Shown here piece by piece: positions 16,683 through 25,677 of a DNA stretch of 64,000 nucleotides. The notes under the pieces are model-generated. The model saw only the letters and a list, made by a program, of their open reading frames with translations, ran no database searches and had not been told where the DNA came from. The DNA is taken from assembly GCF_011305535.1 (NCBI RefSeq), contig NZ_CP049905.1:3408001-3472000 (forward strand). Direction: 5' to 3'. Origin of the DNA: Diaphorobacter sp. HDW4B. Its GTDB lineage: Bacteria > Pseudomonadota > Gammaproteobacteria > Burkholderiales > Burkholderiaceae_C. The stretch's first letter is position 1; the number at the start of each line of letters is the position of its first letter. Position numbers and translations under genes: made by a program.

Positions 16683-19600
16683 ATGATCGCAGGCTCGCTC
16701 GAAATTCAGATGCTCGCCAATCTGGCCGAGCTCAAGAAGCAGATGGATCAGGGCGTTGGCATCGTCAAGGGTGCCAGCGAGCAGATGCAGAAAGCGGCTG
16801 AGCTGGCTGGCAAAGCTCTCGGTTTGATTGGTGCAAGCCTATCGGTTGCGGCATTCACGGGCTTCATCAAAAAGGCGATTGATGCTGCCGATGCGCTTGA
16901 TGAAATGTCGGGACGCGTTGGCGTCTCAACGAAAGAGCTTTCTCAATTGCAGCTTGCCTACAAGCAGGCAGGCATTGGAAATGACGGGATGGCGTCCAGC
17001 CTTGCCAAGCTCTCTAAAGAGATGAGTGATGGCAATGTGGGTCTGCGCGCACTTGGTGTCAACGCCAAAAACGCTGATGGCAGCTTACGCAGCACTACTT
17101 CAGTGCTGCTGGAAGTTGCCGACAAATTCACAACGCTTGAAGATGGCGCGAGCAAAACAGCGCTTGCCATGGAAATCTTTGGTAAGTCGGGTGCTGAAAT
17201 GGTGCCCCTTTTGAACAGTGGTTCTGAAGGCATTCGTGAGCTGACTGAGATGTCAGAAAAACTCGGTTTGGTGATCGAGGACGATGTAGGCGCGAAGGCT
17301 GGTCAGTTCAATGACACGTTGGAGCTGCTGCAGCTTGGCGTACAAGGTGTTGGAACGCGAGTAGCAGGGCAGTTGCTGCCCACCTTGAATAACCTCACTG
17401 GCTCGTTTCTTGAAACGATGACCCAAGGCGAGCGCCTTGCCCGTGTATCCGACATCATTGCATCAGCAATGAAGGGGTTGTATTCCATCGGCATCGGTGT
17501 CGTTGAGGTATTCAACACCGTTGGGAAAACATTGGCTGCCGCGCTGGCGCAGGCTATGGCTGTCTTGAAAGGCAATTTCGGCGAAGCTGGTCGAATTGGA
17601 GCGGCGTGGCGTGAGGATGTCACGTCCGGATGGCAGGCCTCTGGCGCAGCGATTTCTGCAGCCTGGAGCGAGGAGAGCAATGCTACGGTCGCCGCTGCTG
17701 CAAATATCGTCAAGACCAATCGTGACTTGCTCGGAGAGCAGAAGGCCCGTGAAGAAGCGGCAAAGAAGTCCTCTGACGCAAGCGCCAAGGCTGCAGCGGA
17801 GCACGCAAAGGCGGTTGCGGATGCAGTCAAACAAATGGATGGACTGCTTGCGGAGGGCGGTGGTCTCTCGAAGGATTTTCAGAAATCTTGGGATGCGTTG
17901 AACCTGGCCTACAAAGAAGGTGGGAAGTCTCTGGAGGATTTGCAGAAGGCCCAAAAGGTGCTGCTCGACCAACAGCCCGCCATGAAGAAGGCTGCTGAGG
18001 AAGAAACAGCTGCATGGAAGGCCTATCGAGACGAGCGAGCCAAGGTTGCAGAAGAGATCCACAAGTCCGCTGAAGAACTCGAAAAGGGGAACAAAGATCT
18101 CAACGACGAAATTGAACTGATTGGCAAGTCCAAGAAAGAGCAAGAGGTAATTCTTCGACTGCGTCGTGAAGCACTGATTCTCAAGAAGCAAGAGGAGGCC
18201 CAGGCACTTGAGAGCCAACCTGCATTGAAGATCCACGATGAGATGCGCCTCGTGGCGTTGAAGGATGAGATTGAACAGCTCCAAAAGCGTAACGAACTGA
18301 TGGGGATGAAGGATGTGGCGGAGCAGTCTGCCGCAGTGCAGGAAAAAATCCGCGCCGACACGTCGCAGACCCTCCAGCAGATCGAGGACTGGTTTACATC
18401 TTCGTTCTTGGACATGATCAACAACGGAAAAGACGGTTGGAAGGCGATGTGTCAGTCGCTCAAAAACTCCTTCCTCACGCTGGTTGCAAAAGAGATCTAC
18501 GCGGCGCTCGCCAAACCATTTGTGGTGCAGTTGGTCGGAAGCTTACTTGGCGTCAGTGGCGGCAACGGTTTGATGGGCATGCTTGGCGGCGGGTCTGGCG
18601 GCACGGGCAGCAATCTGCTGAGCACTGGCAGCAATCTGTACAGCGCATATAACACCGGGTCGTCGCTTTACACGGTGGGTTCGCAATATTTTGCAGGGTC
18701 AATGTCGGCTGCAAATGCAGGCGGGACGTTGTTTGCCAATTCAGTTGGCGGCGGCCTGGACGCGCTGCTGGCAACCAACAGTGCTTACGGAACGGCTGCA
18801 GGAAGCTCGATGAGCATGGGCGCGTTCAGTGGTGCTGGCATTGGTGCTGCCATCGTGATGGCTGCCGCGTACCTCGGCGGGATGTTCAAGAGCGAGAAGC
18901 AAGTCGCAGCGGGCCTCACTGGCGAACTGGGCGGCGATGTCTACGGATACCAACTCATGCGAGAAGGTGGCAGCCTTTTCAGCGGGCCTTCGTACAAGTA
19001 CATCATCGCCGAGAAAGAGTTGGAAAAAGCTCGCGCCGAAATTGAGGAGCTCAAGAAAAACCCAGAGCTGGAAACGGATGGAAATCTCACCTACCGCATG
19101 AAGTATCTGCGCGAGCGGGTGGAAATGCTGGAAGGCAAGTACGGTTCATCCATCGCTGCGTCTCAGGGTCCTATCGACATCTTGCAGCAGAGCTATTCGG
19201 CCATCCGTGAATCGGTAGCGTTGCAGGCAGACTCCCTTGGGCTTGATGGCGACGCCGTGCGGAAAATGAAGACGGCGCTGGGTCTGGATGAAATCCATCC
19301 AGATACGGGCGGCTTGGGCATTGAGCTTTCCGGACTATCCGAAGAAGAAGCCGCCGAAAAAGTCAAGGCAGTATTGGAGAAGGCCAACGAAGACTTGGCG
19401 CGCTCGGTGCTCGGATCGATGCAGGAAGTGACGCGGGAAGTTACGCGAACCTATGCAGAGGTCGTTCCTGTCCACGACGAAGACGGCAACGTCTACGAAA
19501 ACCGGATCTGGCACGACGTCACCGAAACCGTCACGACGATGGAATGGGTGATGAGCGAGTACGTCCGTGAGGGCGAGACGGCTGTTGCGGCGCTCAATCG

Positions 19601-21146
19601 CATCTCCGGTAGTCTGGTCGGCGTGAACCAAGTTTTTGAATTGCTGGGCGCGGATTTGCTGTCTGCGTCGCTTGCAAGCGGGGACTGGGCCAGCAAGCTG
19701 ATTGAGGCCATGGGCGGGATTGAAAACCTCAACACAGCGGCAGCCAGCTACTACGACCGCTACTATTCCGATGATGAAAAGCGTGCGCGACAGATATCAA
19801 CAGCGAATGCCGGAATGGAGAGCTTGGGTCTCGATCTTCGGGTCGAGGATGACGACGCGATGCAGAAGTATCGCGATCTGGTCGATGGAGCCATCGCGGC
19901 GAAAGACGAGGTGTTGCTTGCTGCGCTGCTGAAATTTGCCGAGCAGTTTGGGTTAGGCGTCGATGCTGTCGTCGCTGCTACTCAGGCGCACTTGGATGAG
20001 CTGGCCGCAGCGAAAGAGGCGGCTGATGCGGCAAGGGAAAACGCGCTGTCGTCTATGGGTCTTTCGATTGATTCTCTCGTCGATGGGTTCATCGGGGAGA
20101 TCAACGAAGGGCGCGGAGCGCAGGCGGGCGCTTGGCTTGCTGATCAGATCGCAGTCGGGTTCGAGCAGGCGATCTATGGGCAAGCTGTCGGGATCATCAT
20201 GACGTCGATCATCGACGGCGTGATCACCCCGGTAGTTACTGCAGCGATGACAGGTTCGTCTGTTTCTGCTGCAGTGTCCAACGCTGCCATCGACAACATG
20301 ATCGCGAACGCTACTGCCGCTGCTGCTGCTCTTGGCGCGTTGCTCAGCAGCCCGGAATTCAAGGGGGCAATGGAGGAGGTCAAAAAGGTCGTCACGAACC
20401 TCGGCAACTCCATCGGCGCAACCATTCCGGCGATGAGCACCTACAAGAGTGCGGTGGTCAGTTCAGCGCCTGCGTACACCAACACAGCCAGTGCCGTCGA
20501 TTCGGCGGCCAGTGCCGCGCAAAAGCTTGCGGAGACGATGAAAACTCTCGGCGATTCCATCGTCGAAGAGATCAAGCGCATCCGTGGGCTGGTTGTGGGC
20601 GATGGCGCTGATGGGTTCGCGTTGGCGCAGTCGAACTTTGCAATTGCAACGGCGCAGGCACGGGCCGGTGATGAGGACGCGGCCAAGGCTCTGCCCGGCC
20701 TGTCTCGTGATCTGCTGGAGCTGGCAAAGAGCAACGTGCGCACCAGCTCCGATCTGAAGTATTACCAAGCGCAGACAGCCGCAAGCCTGCAGGCCACGGT
20801 CGAGGCGATGGCGGTTCAGTTTGGATTTCAGGTTCCTGCATTCGCAGATGGCGGCTTCCACGCGGGTGGCTGGGCGCTGGTCGGTGAGCGTGGGCCTGAG
20901 CTTGCGTACATGCCTCCGTCGCACGTCTACACAGCGCCTCAAACGCGTGAGCTGATGAGCAGCGGTGGTGGCGGCAGCGACGGATGGCAGTACCTGGCTT
21001 CGGAGCTGGCGCAGACCAATGAGCGCTTGCGCAACGTGGAGCGCCACGTCCGCCGGTCTGCGGATGCAGCGGAGGACAGCCAGCGCAACGGCATGCCGGT
21101 GGTGAACATGGACAAATCGAAGCTGAAAGTTGAGGTTGCGGCATGA
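16683..21146 (+). CDS. Tail tape measure protein
   Basis: 1487 residues from ATG 16683 (an upstream ATG at 16641 lies in a hairpin region). Coiled and Ala-rich, with the typical N-terminal part LIGASLSVAAFTGFIKKAID and VSTKELSQLQLAYKQAGIGN. A long charged coiled coil spans about residues 340-590, hydrophobic Gly/Ala segments about 620-750, and a Gly-rich C-terminal module reads FADGGFHAGGWALVGERGPE. It sets tail length and is ejected ahead of DNA. By the usual rule of about 0.15 nm per residue the tail would be near 220 nm. It overlaps the next gene by four bases. Confidence 0.93.
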   Translation: MIAGSLEIQMLANLAELKKQMDQGVGIVKGASEQMQKAAELAGKALGLIGASLSVAAFTGFIKKAIDAADALDEMSGRVGVSTKELSQLQLAYKQAGIGNDGMASSLAKLSKEMSDGNVGLRALGVNAKNADGSLRSTTSVLLEVADKFTTLEDGASKTALAMEIFGKSGAEMVPLLNSGSEGIRELTEMSEKLGLVIEDDVGAKAGQFNDTLELLQLGVQGVGTRVAGQLLPTLNNLTGSFLETMTQGERLARVSDIIASAMKGLYSIGIGVVEVFNTVGKTLAAALAQAMAVLKGNFGEAGRIGAAWREDVTSGWQASGAAISAAWSEESNATVAAAANIVKTNRDLLGEQKAREEAAKKSSDASAKAAAEHAKAVADAVKQMDGLLAEGGGLSKDFQKSWDALNLAYKEGGKSLEDLQKAQKVLLDQQPAMKKAAEEETAAWKAYRDERAKVAEEIHKSAEELEKGNKDLNDEIELIGKSKKEQEVILRLRREALILKKQEEAQALESQPALKIHDEMRLVALKDEIEQLQKRNELMGMKDVAEQSAAVQEKIRADTSQTLQQIEDWFTSSFLDMINNGKDGWKAMCQSLKNSFLTLVAKEIYAALAKPFVVQLVGSLLGVSGGNGLMGMLGGGSGGTGSNLLSTGSNLYSAYNTGSSLYTVGSQYFAGSMSAANAGGTLFANSVGGGLDALLATNSAYGTAAGSSMSMGAFSGAGIGAAIVMAAAYLGGMFKSEKQVAAGLTGELGGDVYGYQLMREGGSLFSGPSYKYIIAEKELEKARAEIEELKKNPELETDGNLTYRMKYLRERVEMLEGKYGSSIAASQGPIDILQQSYSAIRESVALQADSLGLDGDAVRKMKTALGLDEIHPDTGGLGIELSGLSEEEAAEKVKAVLEKANEDLARSVLGSMQEVTREVTRTYAEVVPVHDEDGNVYENRIWHDVTETVTTMEWVMSEYVREGETAVAALNRISGSLVGVNQVFELLGADLLSASLASGDWASKLIEAMGGIENLNTAAASYYDRYYSDDEKRARQISTANAGMESLGLDLRVEDDDAMQKYRDLVDGAIAAKDEVLLAALLKFAEQFGLGVDAVVAATQAHLDELAAAKEAADAARENALSSMGLSIDSLVDGFIGEINEGRGAQAGAWLADQIAVGFEQAIYGQAVGIIMTSIIDGVITPVVTAAMTGSSVSAAVSNAAIDNMIANATAAAAALGALLSSPEFKGAMEEVKKVVTNLGNSIGATIPAMSTYKSAVVSSAPAYTNTASAVDSAASAAQKLAETMKTLGDSIVEEIKRIRGLVVGDGADGFALAQSNFAIATAQARAGDEDAAKALPGLSRDLLELAKSNVRTSSDLKYYQAQTAASLQATVEAMAVQFGFQVPAFADGGFHAGGWALVGERGPELAYMPPSHVYTAPQTRELMSSGGGGSDGWQYLASELAQTNERLRNVERHVRRSADAAEDSQRNGMPVVNMDKSKLKVEVAA

Positions 21147-22249
21147 GTGCCTATGTGATTCCACCTGTCAACGCCGAAGCCATGGCCACCACTGGTGCAC
21201 GCTTCGGCATAGCGGACTGGCAGTTGCTCTACAGCAGCGTGCCGGAGACACCACCAGCGGCATACAACGCTGCGACGTCCTATGCAGCAAATGCAGAGAT
21301 TGCAAGCGGTGCGGCTGGTGGTGTCGTTACCGTCTGGCGAAGCAAGCAGGCGGCGAACTTGGGTAAGCCTCTGGTGGCGGGAGATTGGTGGGAATACCGG
21401 GGCGACACATACGCGCTCTGGAATGCCGCCACGAACTATGCAGCCGGGGCGATGGTGCTTCGCGTGGAGACGCACAGCATCTACAAGCGTGTCACGGCGG
21501 GCACCACGGCTCAAGCGCCTGAGCTGGACACCACGGGCGTCAATTGGGTCCGTGTCGCTACGTCAAATCGCTGGGCCATGTTTGACATGCGGTCATCGCA
21601 GGTCACGTTGGCTGTGTCGCCCCTGATCGTGCAATTGCAGCCTGGCCGGATCACAGCGCTCAACATGACGGGCCTGAATGACGGCACGGTCAAGTTCGAT
21701 ATGACATCGGGCGGCGTGAATGTTTGGAGTCCGGTGGCGAGCCCACTGGACAGCACGCCCATCAATGACTGGGCGGACTACTTCTTCGCGCCATTCAGTG
21801 TGCGCAGCACGATTCTCGAACAGGAAATTCCGTCCTACAGTGACGGCATTCTGCAGGTGCGTATCGACGCGGGCGTGGGTCTTGAAATCGGCAAGCTGAT
21901 CGTGGGCGATGCGATCTACATCGGCGAGACAGAGCTAGGTCCACGCGTGCGCCGGAGAGGGTTTTCCGTGATCGAGCGGGATAACTACGGCGAGCTGCAG
22001 GACGTCGTCCCGCGCAAGTCGATTCCTCTCATCAGTGATCGCATGCTGATCGAAAAGCAATACATCCAGCGTGCTCGTGCGGCGCTGGATTTTGCCGCCA
22101 GCGGAGTGCCTTGCGTGTTCGTCGGGCTCGACAACGACCAGGACGAGTACGCCGATCTGCTTACCACTGTGGCGCTCTGCACGGACTTCGAGTTCGAGCT
22201 GAAGGAGCACGCGATTTCCTATTTAACACTTGAAACGGAGGGCATCTAA
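21143..22249 (+). CDS. Tail tip/distal tail protein
   Basis: 368 residues. The N-terminal third contains two short related modules (YNAATSYAANAEIASG and WNAATNYAAGAMVLR), which look like carbohydrate-binding type repeats seen in tail proteins. The rest has beta-rich segments (VKFDMTSGGVNVWSPV; VRIDAGVGLEIGKLIVGDAI) like distal-tail or baseplate proteins. No exact family is claimed. It follows the tape measure with an ATGA overlap, where lambda M/L/K/I/J would normally begin, so it may replace several of them. Confidence 0.6.
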   Translation: MSAYVIPPVNAEAMATTGARFGIADWQLLYSSVPETPPAAYNAATSYAANAEIASGAAGGVVTVWRSKQAANLGKPLVAGDWWEYRGDTYALWNAATNYAAGAMVLRVETHSIYKRVTAGTTAQAPELDTTGVNWVRVATSNRWAMFDMRSSQVTLAVSPLIVQLQPGRITALNMTGLNDGTVKFDMTSGGVNVWSPVASPLDSTPINDWADYFFAPFSVRSTILEQEIPSYSDGILQVRIDAGVGLEIGKLIVGDAIYIGETELGPRVRRRGFSVIERDNYGELQDVVPRKSIPLISDRMLIEKQYIQRARAALDFAASGVPCVFVGLDNDQDEYADLLTTVALCTDFEFELKEHAISYLTLETEGI

Positions 22250-23152
22250 ATGGCGCTCGCAAAACCAGTCAAACCAGCAGCTGCGCCACAGGTTTACACA
22301 CCCGTGCCGCAGCGTGCTGACCGTGCTAATTTTCCGGAGCGCGGAGACCGCATGATGACGTCTCTGCCTCCGATGGTCGCAGGCGTGAACGCGATTGTGG
22401 ACTTCGTGAACGCAGTTGCTGACTATGTGGAAGAGGGTGGAAGCACATCCAGCGCGCTGTGGGGGCAGGTATCGCAGGGCGTTGCTGATGTGCAGGCTGC
22501 ACTCGCGGCGATTCAAAACGGACCAGTGCAATCGATCAATGGGCGTTCGGGCGTAGTCACGGGTCTGGTGGAAGCGGCGTCCTCATCGCTTGGTGCTTCG
22601 GCAATGTCAACCGCGCCGCTCGGCCAGTGGTCCTCGTTCAACAGTTCCGGCGCGGCTGGAGCGGACTGGCCCACAACCCAGACCAATGTCTGGTGGAACG
22701 TCCTCACACTTGGTGCGTCAACGCGGCGAACACAGATCGCCGTGCAAACGTTGAGTACGGGTGATCAGGGCGGCATGTACATCCGCTCTCTGCATGATGC
22801 CACTTGGTCGGGTTGGCAGCGATACTTTGGCGATCAGTCACTTGTTGAGCGGGCCAAGTATGTGCAATCACCTGGCGCTGCGTACTACGCAAATCCAGCG
22901 GAGGCCACGCTGCAGTACATCGATGTCAGCGCACCGCTGACCGTGTATGCAGTGACGGCACGAAAGCCCGGTGACCAGATGACGCTGATGTTCTCGTTTC
23001 CGACCGTCTCGGCCCTTGCGTGGTCGAGCAACGTGAAGTCCCCTGCTGGTGGCATCGCTACGCCTGTCGCAAGCCACATCCTCACCGTGCCACTCATTGC
23101 TCGGCAGGACGGCAACTGGCAGGCTTACGACGGAGGGCTGCACCCATGGTGA
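22250..23152 (+). CDS. Tail fibre protein
   Basis: 300 residues, starting directly after the previous stop. N-terminal helix (MVAGVNAIVDFVNAVADYVE), then the fibre motif VQSINGRSGVVTG, which often joins shaft segments. The middle (VWWNVLTLGASTRRTQIAVQ; GGMYIRSLHDATWSGWQRYF) is like the knob domains of R-type pyocin and phage fibres. A beta-rich C-terminal domain follows. It probably binds the host surface. It overlaps the adhesin gene by seven bases. Confidence 0.75.
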   Translation: MALAKPVKPAAAPQVYTPVPQRADRANFPERGDRMMTSLPPMVAGVNAIVDFVNAVADYVEEGGSTSSALWGQVSQGVADVQAALAAIQNGPVQSINGRSGVVTGLVEAASSSLGASAMSTAPLGQWSSFNSSGAAGADWPTTQTNVWWNVLTLGASTRRTQIAVQTLSTGDQGGMYIRSLHDATWSGWQRYFGDQSLVERAKYVQSPGAAYYANPAEATLQYIDVSAPLTVYAVTARKPGDQMTLMFSFPTVSALAWSSNVKSPAGGIATPVASHILTVPLIARQDGNWQAYDGGLHPW

Positions 23153-23859
23153 TGTCTCGCTCTCTTATGGCTGCTGGCGGCGCTTTCACGCTAAAGATCA
23201 CCGCTTCAGTGGTCAACCCGAATTTCAGATCGCTTGCTGTTGCTGCTGGTTGGCGACCGAGCCGGAAACTGATTGTAGACATCACTGCGCCGCTTATCAA
23301 CACGCTCAATCTCGGAACAGTTGCGTACCCGCGTGGTATCCGCTTGAACATCTCGGCAGGTACGCGAATCGGCGGAGTCAAGAACTCTGGTGATGCACTG
23401 ACGACCGGCATCGCTGTCGAAATCAACAACCTCGGGACCATCAGCGGCGGCGGTGGCAAAGGTGGCTGGGGCGAGACAACCTATGTGGACCGTGCGGGCG
23501 TCTCTGATCGCATGTATGGCACTGGCGGCGGCGGAGGGGACGGACAAGGGTTCAACGATGCCTCGTCTCTGTCTGTTGTCCCGGCAACAGGTGGCGGTGC
23601 GGGCACATACGTCAAACAGTCCGGGCCAGTCGTCGGTGGCACTACTGCACCTTCGGCGCAAGGTGGCAACGGCGGCGGGGGTGGCGCATGGGGCGTTGCT
23701 GGTAGTGCGGGGCAGGCGGGATCAGTGGGCGGCGACTACTACGCCGCTGGTGTTTCGCAGGCAGCAATCAGTGGTACAGCTCCGGGAAATGCAGTCAACG
23801 GCAACAGCAAAGTCACTTGGATCGCCATGGGCACGCGCTTGGGCGGGCTGATCAACTGA
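23146..23859 (+). CDS. Glycine-rich receptor-binding adhesin
   Basis: 237 residues from ATG 23146, with CGGAGGG at 23131-23137. The C-terminal half is rich in polyglycine blocks (ISGGGGKGGWGET, GTGGGGGDGQGFND, GGNGGGGGAWGVAGSAGQAG), the hallmark of polyglycine-sandwich adhesins such as T-even gp38 and related phage tip proteins. The short variable stretches between blocks would contact the receptor. It sits next to the fibre gene, so it likely caps the fibre and sets host range. Confidence 0.7.
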   Translation: MVMSRSLMAAGGAFTLKITASVVNPNFRSLAVAAGWRPSRKLIVDITAPLINTLNLGTVAYPRGIRLNISAGTRIGGVKNSGDALTTGIAVEINNLGTISGGGGKGGWGETTYVDRAGVSDRMYGTGGGGGDGQGFNDASSLSVVPATGGGAGTYVKQSGPVVGGTTAPSAQGGNGGGGGAWGVAGSAGQAGSVGGDYYAAGVSQAAISGTAPGNAVNGNSKVTWIAMGTRLGGLIN

Positions 23860-23867
23860 GGAAAAAC

Positions 23868-24428
23868 ATGAACAACATTCGCAATACAGAGACCGGCGAA
23901 TTCGGCCTGTCTGTCGACGACGTGCGTAGCTGGTTCGCGCAAGAAGGCCGAATGGCAATGATCCCCGATGATTTTGTTGGCGTGCTGGAGTGCTTTGAAA
24001 GCTACGTGGTATCCGATCACCCGGAGCATGACTCGACAACGCACAAAGCCGTTCAGATCGCACCTGCGGAAAATGATGGTGAGCTGACCCAGCAATGGGA
24101 GATCGTTGCGCTCACTGCAGATGAGCATTCGCAGATTGAGGCCCAGCAGCAGGCAGATGCCAAGGCCGCAGCAGACGCAGCACGAATCACGATCACAAAG
24201 CGTCAGGCATTGCTTGCGTTGTTTGACCTGCGAGGCATCAAGGACAGCGACATCGATGCACAGATCGATCAGATCCCGGACGAGACGCAGCGCTACCGGG
24301 CGCGCGTGGACTGGCAGGGCGCAGCATCGATTGAGAGCGATAGCCCGACCGTGCAGATGCTGGCTGCATCGCTCGATTTGTCCGCGAGCAACTTGCAGGC
24401 GTTGTTTGACTACGCCAAGACCCTGTAA
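23868..24428 (+). CDS. Tail fibre assembly-like or tail accessory protein
   Basis: 186 residues from ATG 23868, with GAGGAAAA upstream. N-terminal part NNIRNTETGEFGLSVDDVRS; a Gln/Ala-rich helix near the middle (EHSQIEAQQQADAKAAADAA) followed by TKRQALLALFDLRGIKDSDI. The helix-plus-KRQxLLAL pattern occurs in phage tail accessory proteins with DUF4376-like ends. It follows the adhesin and ends before a terminator, so it is the last tail gene. Confidence 0.55.
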   Translation: MNNIRNTETGEFGLSVDDVRSWFAQEGRMAMIPDDFVGVLECFESYVVSDHPEHDSTTHKAVQIAPAENDGELTQQWEIVALTADEHSQIEAQQQADAKAAADAARITITKRQALLALFDLRGIKDSDIDAQIDQIPDETQRYRARVDWQGAASIESDSPTVQMLAASLDLSASNLQALFDYAKTL

Positions 24429-24447
24429 GCCAGACAACACCAACAGA

Positions 24448-24472
24448 CCCGCTTCGGCGGGTTTTCTTTTTT
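24448..24472 (+). terminator. Terminator after the tail genes
   Basis: CCCGC (24448-24452), loop TTCG, GCGGG (24457-24461), followed by TTTTCTTTTTT. A stable tetraloop hairpin separating tail genes from lysis genes. Confidence 0.7.
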
Positions 24473-24486
24473 CCGAAAGGCCAACG

Positions 24487-24744
24487 ATGAATCAAACAGA
24501 GGCGAGGGATATTGCAATGGGATTGGCTGGACAAGTGCCGGGGCAGGCGGCTTTTCTGCTGACCGGCCAGTGGGTGATCATGGTCCTGACTGTGGTGCTG
24601 CTGCTAGTGCAGATTGGCTACTACGCACGCAAGTGGATGCGCGAGGAAACGGACTTGGGCCGCAAGCTGTGCCGCTGGCTCTGTCGTTATCGATGGGGGC
24701 GCTGGGCGTGCAAGTTTGGAGAGTGCGATGAGCAAAATTCCTGA
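24487..24744 (+). CDS. Candidate holin (one membrane segment)
   Basis: 85 residues from ATG 24487 with GAAAGG upstream. One clear hydrophobic segment near residues 29-45 (WVIMVLTVVLLLVQIGY) is followed by a basic, Cys/Trp-rich tail (KLCRWLCRYRWGRWACKFG). First gene of the lysis block, overlapping the endolysin by 17 bases. Size, membrane segment and position suggest a holin or pinholin that triggers lysis; no sequence family is recognised. Confidence 0.5.
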   Translation: MNQTEARDIAMGLAGQVPGQAAFLLTGQWVIMVLTVVLLLVQIGYYARKWMREETDLGRKLCRWLCRYRWGRWACKFGECDEQNS

Positions 24745-25357
24745 TGCCCTTCGCGCGGGCATACTGGCCCTTGTCCTGCTCGGCGGAGTGGGTGGTGGCT
24801 ATGTCGTCGGTGAGCGCGAGCAAGCCATCGCAGCCGCCGAAGCCAAGCGCAATGAGTACATCCAAGCCGTGGCCGAGGACACGAGCACATCCACTGCGGT
24901 CAAGATCGCCATGGTGATGGGCTCTTACTACGAGTCCAGCTATCGACACATTGGCGACCCGTACATCGACAAGCTGGGCAAGGGGCAGCCTCTGACCGTT
25001 TGCAACGGGATCACGGGGCCGGAGGTGGTACTGAGGTACTACACGCCCACCGACTGCTACCGGCTTGAGAAAGCCCGCTACATCCGATCTGAGGCCGCTG
25101 CAAAGCGGCTTCTTCGTTTGTGGGATGGCTATGGGGCGTTCACGCAGGCCACGTTCATCGACTTCCTGCACAACAAAGGCGAGGGCGCTTTCGCGTCATC
25201 CACCATGCTGCGCAAGGCGAATGCGGGCGACCTGGTGGGCGCGTGCCGAGAAAACCCGCGATGGAACAGAGGCACGGTCAACGGCGTGTCTGTGGCGTTG
25301 CCGGGGTTGATGATCCGGGCGGATGCCAATGGTGAGTTGTGTGAGGACGGACTATGA
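24728..25357 (+). CDS. Endolysin, GH24 lysozyme with N-terminal signal anchor
   Basis: 209 residues from ATG 24728. Residues about 10-28 form a Gly/Ala-rich segment (GILALVLLGGVGGGYVVG), weakly hydrophobic as in signal-anchor-release endolysins. The lysozyme part has YYESSY (probable catalytic Glu), YIDKLG (Asp) and LTVCNGITG; the distance between the Asp and Thr is about three residues longer than the usual GH24 E-D-T spacing. The C-terminus (LPGLMIRADANGELC) fits phage lysozymes. It cuts peptidoglycan. Confidence 0.8.
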   Translation: MSKIPDALRAGILALVLLGGVGGGYVVGEREQAIAAAEAKRNEYIQAVAEDTSTSTAVKIAMVMGSYYESSYRHIGDPYIDKLGKGQPLTVCNGITGPEVVLRYYTPTDCYRLEKARYIRSEAAAKRLLRLWDGYGAFTQATFIDFLHNKGEGAFASSTMLRKANAGDLVGACRENPRWNRGTVNGVSVALPGLMIRADANGELCEDGL

Positions 25358-25677
25358 AACCAGTCATTAAACAGAATGAAGAACTGTTGCGTTTTCACTG
25401 CCCCGGCTGTGACGCTCAGCACGCAATCCAGCACGGCGCAGAAGATGACCCAAATTGGAGCTGGAACGGATCGCTTGAAAAGCCAACGTTCTCACCGTCC
25501 GTGCTGGTCACGTATACCGGCGCGGATGCTGGTCGCGATGGTGCGCCGCCTGCGGTGTGTCACTCGTTTGTGACTGATGGCCGAATCCAGTTTCTTGGCG
25601 ACTGCACTCATGCACTCGCTGGCCAGACCGTTGATTTGCCGGAGTGGATTGAATGGTCGCCCAACTCAAAGTCTTAA
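25354..25677 (+). CDS. DUF6527-like protein inside the lysis cassette
   Basis: 107 residues, starting in a four-base overlap with the endolysin and overlapping the spanin by 25 bases. The pattern FHCPGCDAQHAI, WSWNGSLEKPTFSPSVL and CHSFVTDGRIQFLGDCTHAL matches DUF6527, a small phage family with conserved Cys/His that may bind metal. Function is unknown; overlap with lysis genes on both sides means expression together with them. Confidence 0.7.
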   Translation: MKPVIKQNEELLRFHCPGCDAQHAIQHGAEDDPNWSWNGSLEKPTFSPSVLVTYTGADAGRDGAPPAVCHSFVTDGRIQFLGDCTHALAGQTVDLPEWIEWSPNSKS

